Assembly: GCA_964493425.1 (NCBI GenBank)
Contig: CAZBMW010000007.1
Span: 37,496-101,495 of the forward strand
DNA: 64,000 nt
Direction: 5' to 3'
From: CAYLMG01 sp964493425
Lineage (GTDB): Bacteria; Planctomycetota; Phycisphaerae; Sedimentisphaerales; Anaerobacaceae
The translations under genes and the position numbers were made by a program. Every line of letters begins with the position of its first letter. The first letter of the stretch is position 1. The notes below the pieces were generated by a model, which searched no databases, had not been told where the DNA came from, and saw nothing but the letters and a program-made list of their open reading frames with translations. This document shows, in pieces, positions 1 through 8,856 of the stretch.

Positions 1-19
1 AATAGTGCGGTCTGCCAAG

Positions 20-838
20 TCATTGTTTCTGCCTTTCTCTGCAATAGTCTTGAAACTGCTGCGAACGATACAAGTTTCCAATGGGCGAGTTAGAGGCTGC
101 TATTTTATAATCGAGCTCCCCAGCCTGGTAAAGCCAATCCATCGCCGCTTCATTGTCACCGATACACAAACAGGCCTGTGCGATGAGAGGATTCAGCAAT
201 TTAGCGGGCCTTTTCTGACGGGCTTTGAGCAAATGCGTCTCGGCAAGTTCTGCTCGATTATTAACCAGACAGAGCGCCCACTTGATGACTCTCGCGCAGG
301 GGTCCTCAGAAACGCCTAATATCCTGTCGGCTACCCTTTCGGCATCGGCGTTTCTGTTCTCCTCAAGCAGCGTAAAGGCTTTGTTAATCAGGGCAAGGTG
401 CGTAACAGTCATTGGCAAATCGTTTCTTGAGAGGACCTGCTCAGTGACTTTGCGTTTGTCATATTCAGGATGGTAATCGCTTAAAAGGAGCTTGACAAAC
501 AGCAGGTTCTCAGGATTTTTGTAATTTCCGTCTTCGGCCAGTTTAATCCAGTTATGAGCAGCATCGAAATTTCCATCAACGAGCTCGACGCAGGCAATCA
601 TAGCGACAGGTTCACAGGCCTTAGTTTTTTCAACGACTTGAGCAGCGGTGTCAGCGGCGGCGACGCGTCCTTTTCTCTGAGATACTGTAGCTAAAAAACG
701 GGCGGCATCTTCCGGGCTGCAGCTAAGTCTCCAGCAGCACGACCACAACTGCGTCGTATCAAAGACTCGCAGCAAATCAAGCAGCCCGGCAAGGGCTCGC
801 ACAGGTACGGCTGCAAGTTTTTTAAGAAAAGAAATCAC
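20..838 (-). CDS. Helical-repeat (TPR-like) protein, function unknown
   Basis: I do not recognise a named family. The 272-residue product is made of Ala/Leu-rich helix pairs; the segments near residues 85-110, 145-175 and 190-240 (for example NEAAMDWLYQAGELDY) look like degenerate TPR units, which usually act as protein-interaction scaffolds. Residues 1-22 are basic and hydrophobic and might be a membrane anchor, but there is no clear signal-peptidase site. The start used is a GTG with no obvious Shine-Dalgarno, so the N-terminus is uncertain. It lies 128 bases downstream of ftsK on the same strand and may share its transcript. Confidence 0.7.
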   Translation of the reverse strand: MISFLKKLAAVPVRALAGLLDLLRVFDTTQLWSCCWRLSCSPEDAARFLATVSQRKGRVAAADTAAQVVEKTKACEPVAMIACVELVDGNFDAAHNWIKLAEDGNYKNPENLLFVKLLLSDYHPEYDKRKVTEQVLSRNDLPMTVTHLALINKAFTLLEENRNADAERVADRILGVSEDPCARVIKWALCLVNNRAELAETHLLKARQKRPAKLLNPLIAQACLCIGDNEAAMDWLYQAGELDYKIAASNSPIGNLYRSQQFQDYCRERQKQ

Positions 839-966
839 AAAGAATATATTATCTTCGGCATCGCGATTTGTCGAGGGAAGTTTAATATAAACATAACAGG
901 GCCAGTATTTTTGCCGTCAATAAACAGGTTTAATAAATAGAAGCTGGTAAACCGGCCCAGCGAGCA

Positions 967-3408
967 TTAAAAGTCATCGTCATCTTCATCAAGTGCGGCG
1001 TGGGCGCGCTGGCCTTCCTTGATATAGTTAGCAGGCTTGTGATATTCTTCGATGTCGTGGCCCTGCTGGTCTGCTTGTTCGTTCTGCTGCATTTGCTCGT
1101 ATTCTTCGAGAGTCATTATGACCTCTCTTGCCTGGCTTCCCTTGTATTCGCCGAGTACGCCCATCGAGGCCATCATTTCTATAATGCGCGAAGCCCTTGC
1201 ATAACCGATGCCGAGCCTTCGCTGCAGCAGCGAGACACTGCCGCGACGAGTCTCGAGAACGATTCGGACAGCGTCATCAAATAGCTCATCCTTTTCCGTC
1301 AGCTCTGTGTCTATTCGACTGAGCTGAGTAAGCTCGGGATGGAAGTGCGGCTCGGCGATTTCCCTGATGTATTTTGCGATGCGTTTGACCTCGGCTTCAT
1401 CTACGAAGGTTCCCTGCGCGCGTATAAGGTCACTTGTTCCTGGTTTGAGAAAGAGCATATCGCCCTGTCCGAGCAGGGCTTCTGCGCCGTTCTGGTCGAG
1501 TATGATGCGGCTGTCCATCTTTGCAGCGACGCGGAAGCCGATTCTGGTAGGCATATTGGATTTTATCAGGCCTGTAACGACAGTTGCCTGCGGACGCTGC
1601 GTTGCAAGGACGATATGGATTCCGACGGCCCGGCTTTTCTGCGCGAGCCGGACGATGTATGCCTCGATTTCTTTGGGGCTTGTCATCATCAAATCGGCAA
1701 GCTCGTCGATTACGATAATTATATACTGCAGCCTCTTTGGAATTTTTGCCTCTTCGTCGGGAGTAGACGGCTCGAATCTTTCTATAATCTGCTGCGGGGT
1801 CAACTGGTTAAACTCGGTTATATTTTTGACGCGGGCTTCGGCGAGAATCGAGTATCGCTCATCCATTTTGACGGTGGCCCATTCGAGGATTTTAACGGCC
1901 CGGCTTGTCTCGGTGACAATGGGACACATCAGATGCGGTACAGCATTGAAGGCCGTCATCTCGACCATTTTCGGGTCGATGAGGATAAGCTTTACCTCGT
2001 CCGGCCTTTTTGTCAGGAGTATTCCAGTTATTATGGCGTTGATGCAGACGCTTTTGCCGGAGCCGGTAGTTCCTGCGATAAGCAGATGCGGCATCGAGGT
2101 CAGGTCTGATACAAGGGCATCACCGGCGGAGTCTTTTCCAAGGAACAGAGGGATCTGCATATTCTGCGGTTTAGTGCCGGCCAGCTCAAGCATATCCTTC
2201 ATTCTGACTCTTTCTTTTACGCTGTTTGGCACTTCTATACCGATGGTGTGCTTGCCGGGCAGAGGAGCGACGACGCGGACGGCACCTACGCCCAAGGCCC
2301 TGGCCATATCGTTTGCGAGTGAGCTTATCTGACTAACCTTCACGCCGGCAGCCAGTTCAAGCTCGAACATTGTAACGACCGGGCCGGTATCGGCTGTTAC
2401 GACGCGGGCGTTGATGTTGAAGTCGGCGAGGAGTCTTTCGAGAGCAGCAGCCTTCGATTTAACAACTTTTCCCTGCAGCTCTGAAAAGGTAGCCTCGGCG
2501 CCGGCGAGCAGTTCCGGAGGTGGAAGAGTATAATCCTCATAGTCTGAGGGGATGACAGCTTTTGGGCGCTGCAGAGTCGGCCTGGATGTTTTTGGCGAAG
2601 AAGCTTTTATTTTTTCGGCGGCTGGTGCTGTGACCTTAAATTGCTGAGGAAAAGCTGCTGCCGGCTGTGCAGGATATGAACGAGCAGTTTGCTGTAAAAT
2701 GAGTTTCTGTCTTGCCTGCTCGAAATTCTGTTTGACGCTTAGTTTTCTTCGTAAGCGAGGAAACGATGCAAAAATTCTTTTTACCGCAGAGAAGACAGGT
2801 GTTACAACAGCAGATGCCTTTGCAATTGTACAACCGAGCCGTCTAAGAACAATCAGGACGAGGCTGTCAGCCACAAGCACGACACCGACAATCCAGACGG
2901 CAGAAATGAGTATCGCAGTTCCGAGCAGGGCGAATTTACTTTTAAGAAATGTCACTGTTGCGACACCAAGCAGACCGCCTGAACCGGTTGGAAAGGAATA
3001 TAAGTTATCGTTCGGCCACAGGCAAAAATAGCTGCTCGAAACTGCAACTATGAGCAGTGACATACCGATTATTCTCAGGATGAACTGGCTGATATGTTTT
3101 GAGGCGAGGCTCGCTGTAAGAAAGCCAATGCCGCATAGCAACAAGACGAAACAGCCGGGGCCAATATAATATAACAGGTAGTATGCGCAAAACGCGCCGA
3201 TGGAGCCGCACCAGTTTGCAGGCGGTGAGTTGTAAGGGTAAGCGAATTTACTCGGCCAATCGGCTATATCAAAGCTCAGGCAGCTACAGAATAAAACGGC
3301 TAAGGCAGCTATAGCAAGGCACTTTGCTGCGGATGATAATCTCCGAGACTTTTGTTTTTGTTCTCTTCTTTTCACGCTATAGTCCCATAAAAACCATTTA
3401 AAAGACAA
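967..3408 (-). CDS. ftsK: DNA translocase FtsK/SpoIIIE
   Basis: Septal ATP-driven DNA pump that clears chromosome termini at division. The 813-residue protein has an N-terminal block with about four membrane segments (residues ~28-190), a Pro/Lys/Ala linker (~225-300) and a C-terminal motor. The motor has Walker A GTTGSGKS (Lys452), Walker B YIIIVIDELADLMM and the arginine-rich stretch IVLATQRPQATVVTGLIKSN. The C-terminus carries the winged-helix gamma domain (LLQRRLGIGYARASRIIEMM) that reads polarity sequences in other FtsK proteins. The linker is short compared with E. coli FtsK and nearer to SpoIIIE. The start is a TTG with AGG four bases upstream; no other Met lies before the first membrane segment. 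An acidic tail (DEDDDDF) ends the protein. Confidence 0.97.
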   Translation of the reverse strand: MSFKWFLWDYSVKRREQKQKSRRLSSAAKCLAIAALAVLFCSCLSFDIADWPSKFAYPYNSPPANWCGSIGAFCAYYLLYYIGPGCFVLLLCGIGFLTASLASKHISQFILRIIGMSLLIVAVSSSYFCLWPNDNLYSFPTGSGGLLGVATVTFLKSKFALLGTAILISAVWIVGVVLVADSLVLIVLRRLGCTIAKASAVVTPVFSAVKRIFASFPRLRRKLSVKQNFEQARQKLILQQTARSYPAQPAAAFPQQFKVTAPAAEKIKASSPKTSRPTLQRPKAVIPSDYEDYTLPPPELLAGAEATFSELQGKVVKSKAAALERLLADFNINARVVTADTGPVVTMFELELAAGVKVSQISSLANDMARALGVGAVRVVAPLPGKHTIGIEVPNSVKERVRMKDMLELAGTKPQNMQIPLFLGKDSAGDALVSDLTSMPHLLIAGTTGSGKSVCINAIITGILLTKRPDEVKLILIDPKMVEMTAFNAVPHLMCPIVTETSRAVKILEWATVKMDERYSILAEARVKNITEFNQLTPQQIIERFEPSTPDEEAKIPKRLQYIIIVIDELADLMMTSPKEIEAYIVRLAQKSRAVGIHIVLATQRPQATVVTGLIKSNMPTRIGFRVAAKMDSRIILDQNGAEALLGQGDMLFLKPGTSDLIRAQGTFVDEAEVKRIAKYIREIAEPHFHPELTQLSRIDTELTEKDELFDDAVRIVLETRRGSVSLLQRRLGIGYARASRIIEMMASMGVLGEYKGSQAREVIMTLEEYEQMQQNEQADQQGHDIEEYHKPANYIKEGQRAHAALDEDDDDF

Positions 3409-3592
3409 AAAACCTAAGCGCAGAGCAATCGTCTGCGCTTTAATGAGCGACTCACAGCCGGCTGAGCCAGCTTTATCTATATCGGCAGATATTGATTTAT
3501 TTCTACAAAATTGGCTTTTTAAGCATTTTTTGAGGATTCAAGGGTTTTTAACGGACGGCGAGGAAAAAATTAAAGATTTTCAAAAAAATGGC

Positions 3593-3620
3593 TTGACAAG
3601 AGCGTTCCTTATGATATACT
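3593..3620 (+). promoter_or_regulatory. Sigma70-type promoter of the GntR/ABC operon
   Basis: TTGACA at 3593-3598, a 16-base spacer and TATACT at 3615-3620, with an extended -10 TG at 3612-3613. It is 39 bases upstream of the regulator's ATG and is one of the best promoter matches in the window. Confidence 0.85.
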
Positions 3621-3642
3621 TGTATTAGTTACTATAGTACAA
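3620..3642 (+). promoter_or_regulatory. Candidate GntR operator overlapping the transcription start
   Basis: An imperfect inverted repeat TTGTAtTA-N7-TAgTACAA is centred on 3631, directly after the -10 box. It contains two shorter perfect palindromes (TAGTTACTA and TACTATAGTA). YtrA-type GntR repressors usually bind such AT-rich palindromes at their own promoter, so autorepression is likely. Binding is inferred from position and symmetry. Confidence 0.6.
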
Positions 3643-3658
3643 ATATAAGGAAATAAAG

Positions 3659-4054
3659 ATGCAGTTACAGATTGATTTCTCATCAGGCAGGCCGATATAC
3701 CAGCAGATAATCGACCAAGTCAAGCGTGACATAGCACTGGGCAGACTAAAAGAGGGAGAGAAGCTTGCGACGGTACGAGAGCTCGCGGTACAGCTTGCGA
3801 CGAATCCGAACACTATCGGCAAAGCCTACAGACAGCTCGAGCAGGATAATATCATTGTTACCCGGCCCGGGGCGGGCGCTTTTGTAGCAGCCATTGATAC
3901 AAATTTAAATATGTCCGTCAGAAAAAGATTAATCTGTGACGAGCTTGAGCGGGTGATAGTAGAGTCAATTCATATGAAGATTGATAAAGAGACATTGACA
4001 CGATGGTTCAACGAAAGAATAGGCAAGTTTAAATTTTCCTTTGGGAAAGGATAA
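3659..4054 (+). CDS. GntR-family transcriptional regulator, YtrA subfamily
   Basis: 131 residues: a GntR winged helix-turn-helix (residues ~8-75; IYQQIIDQVKRDIALGRL then the recognition region TVRELAVQLATNPNTIGKAY) followed by only ~50 residues of helical C-terminus. That short tail marks the YtrA subfamily, which dimerises without a large ligand-binding domain and is normally encoded with ABC transporters. ATG at 3659 is preceded by AAGGAA at 3647-3652. The ATPase gene starts three bases after this gene's stop, so the cassette is one operon. It probably represses the operon through the palindrome at 3620-3642; the inducing signal cannot be read from sequence. Confidence 0.93.
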   Translation: MQLQIDFSSGRPIYQQIIDQVKRDIALGRLKEGEKLATVRELAVQLATNPNTIGKAYRQLEQDNIIVTRPGAGAFVAAIDTNLNMSVRKRLICDELERVIVESIHMKIDKETLTRWFNERIGKFKFSFGKG

Positions 4055-4057
4055 GTT

Positions 4058-4966
4058 ATGAGCGACGATGCTGTTGTGATAGAGTCTCTGGTGAAATACT
4101 ATGATGGCCGATGCGTCATAGACGGTGTAGATTTGAAGATACCGCGAGGCTGTATCTACGGTCTTCTTGGTCGTAACGGCATAGGTAAAACAACAATAAT
4201 CAGGATTTTGCTGGGCCTTGATTTTCCGACGAGAGGCAAGAGTTATGTTTTAGGCGAAGATTCAACTCAGCTTACAAATCGAAATAAGGGCAGAATCGGC
4301 TATGTAGCTGAGGGTCACAATATGATAAGCAGCTATAAGGTTGGCCGGCTTATAAACATATGTAAAGAACTGTCTATGCGATGGAATGCTGAGTTTTTCA
4401 ATAATTTAATCGAGATGTTTCGGCTTCCGATGGAAAGGCATATTCGCGAGCTTTCAACAGGTATGCGGGCTGAGCTCAACTTAGCTCTTGCGATGGCAAC
4501 AGAACCAGAGCTTCTGGTACTGGATGACCCGACCCTCGGGCTCGACACGGTGGCGAGACGTCAGTTTCTTGAGCTGGCTGTGGATTTACTACAAAAAGAC
4601 GGCAGGACGATACTTTTCAGCTCGCATATATTAGGTGACGTTGAGCGAATAGCCGACCGTATAGGGATACTGGCGGGCTGTAAGCTGGTTGTTGATTGCG
4701 GTCTTGAGGAGCTTAAACGACGAATAAAAAAACTGAGGTTAATTTTTAAGGAAAAGGCACCGACCAATCTTCATTTAACCGAAATTGTAAACCAGCAAAG
4801 CAGCGGACGCGAGATGACAATAACCATCGCAAACATGGATGAAAAAAAGCAGGCTGTGATAAATACTTTCGGTGCTGAAAGCTGTGAAGAGATACCAATG
4901 AGCCTCGAAGACATATTTATAGAATGCACCAGGCCAAAACAGAAACAAATAGTCGTTCAAAGATAA
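4058..4966 (+). CDS. ABC transporter ATP-binding protein
   Basis: 302-residue nucleotide-binding subunit of an ABC-2 type exporter. Walker A is GRNGIGKT (Lys44); the signature is LSTGM instead of LSGGQ. Walker B is LLVLDDP, with Asp156 followed by Asp157 where most ABC ATPases have the catalytic Glu. The D-loop TLGLD and the switch histidine (SSHILGDVERIADR) are present. Residues ~220-302 form the C-terminal extension common in YtrB/NatA-like ATPases. It lies between the GntR regulator and a permease, with 3- and 18-base gaps. The Glu-to-Asp change may slow hydrolysis, but Asp occurs at this position in some functional ABC proteins. Substrate unknown. Confidence 0.93.
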   Translation: MSDDAVVIESLVKYYDGRCVIDGVDLKIPRGCIYGLLGRNGIGKTTIIRILLGLDFPTRGKSYVLGEDSTQLTNRNKGRIGYVAEGHNMISSYKVGRLINICKELSMRWNAEFFNNLIEMFRLPMERHIRELSTGMRAELNLALAMATEPELLVLDDPTLGLDTVARRQFLELAVDLLQKDGRTILFSSHILGDVERIADRIGILAGCKLVVDCGLEELKRRIKKLRLIFKEKAPTNLHLTEIVNQQSSGREMTITIANMDEKKQAVINTFGAESCEEIPMSLEDIFIECTRPKQKQIVVQR

Positions 4967-4984
4967 CTTGGCGGGAGACATAAG

Positions 4985-5623
4985 ATGTATGCGCTAATTA
5001 AAAGAGAAATAGAAGACCATATTGTGTATTTTCTGGGGGCTTTTGTATTTTCCTTACTTTTCACCGGCTCGATAATAGCAAAATTATACGGCGGCTTTAC
5101 GGTCGAAGAGCTAGGAGTAATTCTGACTGCACTGGTGATTATGTTACTTGTGGTCACCACAATCGGGGTATGTGCGCTGGGAACGAGTCAGATGTATATG
5201 GACAGGAACAGGAAGATTTCAGCGTTTTTATCGACGCTGCCGGTATCTCGCAATCAAATATTCGCTGCTCGCTTCATAAGCGGTTTTTTAGCATTATTGG
5301 TTTTGTTGGCCGCTCCTGCGATAACAATTGAGATTTTGCTAACGGCACTTCGGCAGGAACAGGCTATCTATAAGCATTTTACAGTCGAGATATTTTCGAC
5401 TCTATACCTGCTGGGCCTCGGGGTTTACTGCACAGGTCTGACGTGTGGTTTCAGTTCGAGCAAAATCGTTCCTACGCTTGGCAGCTTAGTTTTGAGTGTT
5501 GTTTTGATGACCATTATTCTTATCAAAGGCCCCGGCGTTGAGGCATCAATAATACTGCTGATTTACGTCTCTGCAAGCCTGGTCTATACGTGGCGGAAAT
5601 TTAATACAACACCATTTATTTAA
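4985..5623 (+). CDS. ABC-2 type permease-like membrane protein
   Basis: 212 residues with about six hydrophobic segments (approximately residues 12-32, 42-66, 92-116, 128-150, 155-178 and 182-204), the usual topology of ABC-2 permeases. The cytoplasmic loop MYMDRNRKISAFLSTLPVSR between segments 2 and 3 resembles the conserved loop that couples to the ATPase. It follows the ATPase gene by 18 bases and precedes the large membrane protein by 11. It is most likely the channel partner of the 4058-4966 ATPase. Family assignment rests on topology and operon position. Confidence 0.82.
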   Translation: MYALIKREIEDHIVYFLGAFVFSLLFTGSIIAKLYGGFTVEELGVILTALVIMLLVVTTIGVCALGTSQMYMDRNRKISAFLSTLPVSRNQIFAARFISGFLALLVLLAAPAITIEILLTALRQEQAIYKHFTVEIFSTLYLLGLGVYCTGLTCGFSSSKIVPTLGSLVLSVVLMTIILIKGPGVEASIILLIYVSASLVYTWRKFNTTPFI

Positions 5624-5634
5624 GGGAAGAACTT

Positions 5635-7338
5635 ATGAAGGCCTTGACATATACATTGTTGAAATCTTTTGCCGCGGGTTTTGCAGCTTTGCTGCTGTTA
5701 TCAATAGCTTTATTCTGGGGGCGTTTTTACTGCGACGGATATCTTTATGCACGAATGGCTCAGAAAGGCACGTGTAGAAGTGCAACGATAAGCCCATCAG
5801 GTATATTACCGGCTGAGATTGAAAATGACCCTAATGTCGCAATAGCCTCAGAGTTTCGTGGATACATTGAGCTCGACTCAATTGTTACCACCACAAGGTC
5901 AGGCATATTTGATTATTTTAAGCGGAGAGAGCCTGAAGGCAGTTTAATGCTTGGCTTTCTTGAGTATATAGATAGAGGAGAAACTACACTTCACTTCGAT
6001 AAAAACAGCGGATTGATTATTTATGAATCAGTTAAAGCAAAAAACACAGACGACAATAAGACAGAAAGACAAAAGATAAAACTATATGCCGGACCTGAAG
6101 GCATTTCCGAGAAGCCAGCAAAAGAGCTCGGTCGCTTTTATTCACCTTTAAGGATGCAGTCAGAATACGGCAGGTTAGCGTCTATAACGTACGACAACAA
6201 GATTCGACGCTTCTTCAAGTTCGATTTTGATAAAAGGGAGGTTACGAAAGGCCCTGAGACCGACAAGAGCAGCAATTTCAAGCCTATTCAGATTGGCCCG
6301 CTGAGAAAAGGGGTGATTTTTTCAAGCTTTTGGTGGAACGAACCAAAAATAAAAATGACAACAGAAGATAAAGAAGCCGAAAAAGAATATGGGAAAAGAT
6401 ATGAGCGGTTAGAAATCCGCTTTTACCCTCCCGGGGGCCAATATATACCGGTTCTTGATAATAGCGGTCTGATATTTCTCATCGACAGAAAGACTCTTGA
6501 GATTTCCGGGGAAGCGGGTTATCTGCCGGCACCGATGAGTTTTTTTAGCTCGGGCAATGTACGGCCGAATGTGGCCCGTCCGCGGGACCTGCTTGCCTTC
6601 GAGATTGAGCCGTTAGCGATAATGCCCGATGGTGAGTACCGCGGTATGGGAGTAGCAGCACTTTCGCGAGATGGGGCATCAATGACGGTTGCTGTATTTG
6701 ACAAGGAAGGAAAGCTTATCAAAAGAGCAAATACAAGCGACGGGTACCTCTCATATCGAGATTCCGACGGTGACGGGATATTCGATTCGCGAAGATACAT
6801 CTTAAATATGGATTCAAGCAAAGCAGTTTTCTTAGGCCAGCCCGGGTCTCCTTTAGTTATGGTTTTGAGGCACCTCTTAGAGAATCTGCAGGGCCCTGCG
6901 TTAAACATAGCCTCATTTTTCACAGCCGATAGTTTTGAGGCTTCCAATAGTCACAGGGCACTATTTCTCATCACTAATTCATTCATCGGTATGAAGGGCA
7001 GGCAGGCAGATGCAAACTTCTGTTGGAAATTTTTCGGAGGATTACTTCTGATAGCACCTTCAATCATACTGAGTGCCCTGCTTGCCTGGTCGGTGAAAAA
7101 GGATGCTCTAACAAGAGGTCTATCCAAGAAAGAAAAGCTATGCTGGATGATTGGAGTTTTGTGTTTCGGCCTTGCAGGTTACATCAGCTACAGATTATGT
7201 CGCCAACAATCCGGTCTTATCAACTGCCAAAACTGCGGGATGAGCAGAAGAGTCGATATGGATATCTGTCACAGATGCGGCAGCGGCTGGCTTGTTCCTG
7301 AGCTTGAGGACCCGGGCTGGCGAGTGAGAGACAGCTAA
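5635..7338 (+). CDS. Large membrane protein with extracytoplasmic domain and C-terminal zinc ribbon
   Basis: 567 residues, function unknown. One membrane segment near residues 8-28 is followed by a ~430-residue, beta-rich extracytoplasmic region containing a calcium-loop-like stretch (DSDGDGIFDSRR). Two membrane segments follow (~463-483 and ~498-516). A short cytoplasmic tail carries two CXXC knuckles (CQNCG and CHRCG), i.e. a zinc ribbon. It is the last gene of the GntR/ABC operon, 11 bases after the permease. Plausible roles are an accessory permease subunit or a sensor; neither can be decided from sequence. Confidence 0.85.
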   Translation: MKALTYTLLKSFAAGFAALLLLSIALFWGRFYCDGYLYARMAQKGTCRSATISPSGILPAEIENDPNVAIASEFRGYIELDSIVTTTRSGIFDYFKRREPEGSLMLGFLEYIDRGETTLHFDKNSGLIIYESVKAKNTDDNKTERQKIKLYAGPEGISEKPAKELGRFYSPLRMQSEYGRLASITYDNKIRRFFKFDFDKREVTKGPETDKSSNFKPIQIGPLRKGVIFSSFWWNEPKIKMTTEDKEAEKEYGKRYERLEIRFYPPGGQYIPVLDNSGLIFLIDRKTLEISGEAGYLPAPMSFFSSGNVRPNVARPRDLLAFEIEPLAIMPDGEYRGMGVAALSRDGASMTVAVFDKEGKLIKRANTSDGYLSYRDSDGDGIFDSRRYILNMDSSKAVFLGQPGSPLVMVLRHLLENLQGPALNIASFFTADSFEASNSHRALFLITNSFIGMKGRQADANFCWKFFGGLLLIAPSIILSALLAWSVKKDALTRGLSKKEKLCWMIGVLCFGLAGYISYRLCRQQSGLINCQNCGMSRRVDMDICHRCGSGWLVPELEDPGWRVRDS

Positions 7339-7382
7339 ACAGATATAAATAATGGGGGATAAAAGTATAACAGTTTCAAATT

Positions 7383-7416
7383 AAAAAACCCCGCGGTGCA
7401 TCCTTTCACCACAGGG
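7383..7416 (-). terminator. Intrinsic terminator of the TPR lipoprotein gene
   Basis: Read on the minus strand, CCCTGTGGTG (7416-7407), an 8-base loop and CACCGCGGGG (7398-7389) form a continuous 10-bp stem with two G-U pairs, followed by six T at 7388-7383. It lies 27 bases beyond the stop of the 7443-8132 gene. On the plus strand the stem is mismatched and lacks a T-run, so direction is clear. Confidence 0.85.
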
Positions 7417-7442
7417 CCATAAAAACAAAACTGTCTTCAATT

Positions 7443-8132
7443 TTATTGTAAAATTTCCTCGTCTGATTCTTCAATCATACGATCGAGTCTTTTCGTACTT
7501 TCCCGCGTCTTCTGTCCGATTTTGACAGCAACACCAAGCCGGCCGAGCGTTCCAGCAACCTCCGGCTGGTTCGAGTTAAGCTGAAAGCTTCTTACCAGAT
7601 AATCCTTTGCCCTGTCCTGTTCACCTTTGCTCAGGTAATAGTAGCCTATCTGCCTGTTAACCTTTGCCGAGTTAGGCGCAAGACTCAAGGCCTGCTGATA
7701 GCAGGTGAATGCATACTCGTCGAGCGCTTCCTTCTGGAATGCCATCGCCAGCTCGAGTGAGCCCATAGCAGTAGCCGAGGCCTGGTTGATATAAAAGTCA
7801 GCAGAAAATTTAGAATTTTTTATGTCACCGGATTGTACAAGAGTTTTTACTCTTGCCGCCTGTGCTTTTCTGTGAACAGGGTCGAAGCCGAGCGCTACAG
7901 TAAACTCGTGCTCGGCCTGCGTCCAAGATGCGTCGGCCTGGTAAAGTTTACCGAGCTGGTAATGTGCTTCGGCGTCTTTGTAGTTGCGTTCGATTTGCCT
8001 GAGAAGTCTGGTCTTCTGCTGTTCTGCTGCAGTGAGCCCGATCTCCTCCGGTTTCTTGTCCCCACTTCTACAGCCAGCAAAAATGAAAAAGCAAACAACA
8101 AAAATAATAAAGAATAATGACTTTCCCGCCAT
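7443..8132 (-). CDS. TPR-repeat lipoprotein
   Basis: 229 residues. The N-terminus MAGKSLFFIIFVVCFFIFAGC is a lipoprotein signal with lipobox FAGC, so the mature protein is membrane-anchored outside the cytoplasm. Residues ~45-190 hold four or five TPR units (e.g. AEAHYQLGKLYQADASWTQA, YAFTCYQQALSLAPNSAKVN, GYYYLSKGEQDRAKDYLVRS), a scaffold for protein contacts. The ATG at 8132 is chosen because GGAGG lies at 8143-8139, six bases upstream, and the reading places the lipobox correctly; an in-frame ATG at 8168 lacks a ribosome-binding site. The gene is monocistronic, with its own terminator, and divergent from the sigma-factor cassette. Confidence 0.88.
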   Translation of the reverse strand: MAGKSLFFIIFVVCFFIFAGCRSGDKKPEEIGLTAAEQQKTRLLRQIERNYKDAEAHYQLGKLYQADASWTQAEHEFTVALGFDPVHRKAQAARVKTLVQSGDIKNSKFSADFYINQASATAMGSLELAMAFQKEALDEYAFTCYQQALSLAPNSAKVNRQIGYYYLSKGEQDRAKDYLVRSFQLNSNQPEVAGTLGRLGVAVKIGQKTRESTKRLDRMIEESDEEILQ

Positions 8133-8335
8133 TCTGCGCCTCCAAGGTCTCAATTTCTCAATTATCATTGAACCCGGCTGCTCTCGATGATAAAGCTGGG
8201 TAAAATAAAAATCGTGTTCTCATTCTTACAAGATGTTAAAATCTTTGCAAGGAAAATCTTTATTTTTTTGTAATAAAAAATAAAAGTGTTTCGACGTTAT
8301 CATTGGACTGCGATATTTACCAGAAGGAGGAATGT

Positions 8336-8839
8336 TTGCAAGAGCTTGACTGGCAGGTTATTGTACAAAAACACGCTAAATTAGTGTGGCAGACAGCGTA
8401 CAGGCTGCTCGGTGAGCGCTGCGACGCTGAAGACTGCTTTCAGGAGACGTTTATAAGCGCTTTGAAAACAGCGAAACGCCAGCGTATTCGCAATATTTCC
8501 GCTCTTCTGGTACATCTTGCGACGAGGCGTGCGATAGATATGCTTCGCAAGCGCTGCAGCCATCTACAAGCTGAGATAAGCAATATAGATACATCGAGTC
8601 TGCAGTCACCGAATCCCGGTCCTTTTCTACAAGTGCATAGAAGTGAAGTTATTTCCAGGCTTCTCCAGGCCTTGACAGAGCTACCAGAGCAGCAGGCTAA
8701 TGCCTTTTGCATGCGATACTTAAGCGATATGAGCCAGAAACAAATAGCCGAGAGGCTTGGAGTAACAGCTAACACAGCGGGTGTACTCGTACACCGCGCT
8801 AAAGAAAATCTGCAGGAAATATTCAAAAGGTGGGATTAA
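8336..8839 (+). CDS. ECF-type RNA polymerase sigma factor
   Basis: 167-residue sigma factor with region 2 (ERCDAEDCFQETFISALK, -10 recognition and core binding) and region 4 (LPEQQANAFCMRYLSDMSQ then KQIAERLGVTANTAGVLVHR, a -35-binding HTH). No anti-sigma or sensory domain is fused. The start chosen is TTG at 8336, because AAGGAGG at 8324-8330 lies five bases upstream. The longer reading from TTG at 8303 would translate through that Shine-Dalgarno and has none of its own. The stop at 8839 is 17 bases before the next gene, which encodes an anti-sigma-like membrane protein, so the two probably form a regulatory pair. Confidence 0.92.
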   Translation: MQELDWQVIVQKHAKLVWQTAYRLLGERCDAEDCFQETFISALKTAKRQRIRNISALLVHLATRRAIDMLRKRCSHLQAEISNIDTSSLQSPNPGPFLQVHRSEVISRLLQALTELPEQQANAFCMRYLSDMSQKQIAERLGVTANTAGVLVHRAKENLQEIFKRWD

Positions 8840-8856
8840 AAAAAGAGAGGTGTAAT

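Noticed and set aside
1339..2332. Long plus-strand open frames (256 and 321 codons) opposite ftsK
   Set aside because: They lie entirely antisense to a well-matched ftsK, give no recognisable protein and arise from codon bias on the opposite strand.
3443..3628. 61-codon plus-strand open frame between ftsK and the GntR gene
   Set aside because: No ribosome site or family; its 3' end overlaps the strong promoter of the GntR operon.
8303..8335. Upstream TTG start for the sigma factor
   Set aside because: It would place AAGGAGG inside the coding sequence and has no ribosome site of its own; TTG 8336 is the better start.
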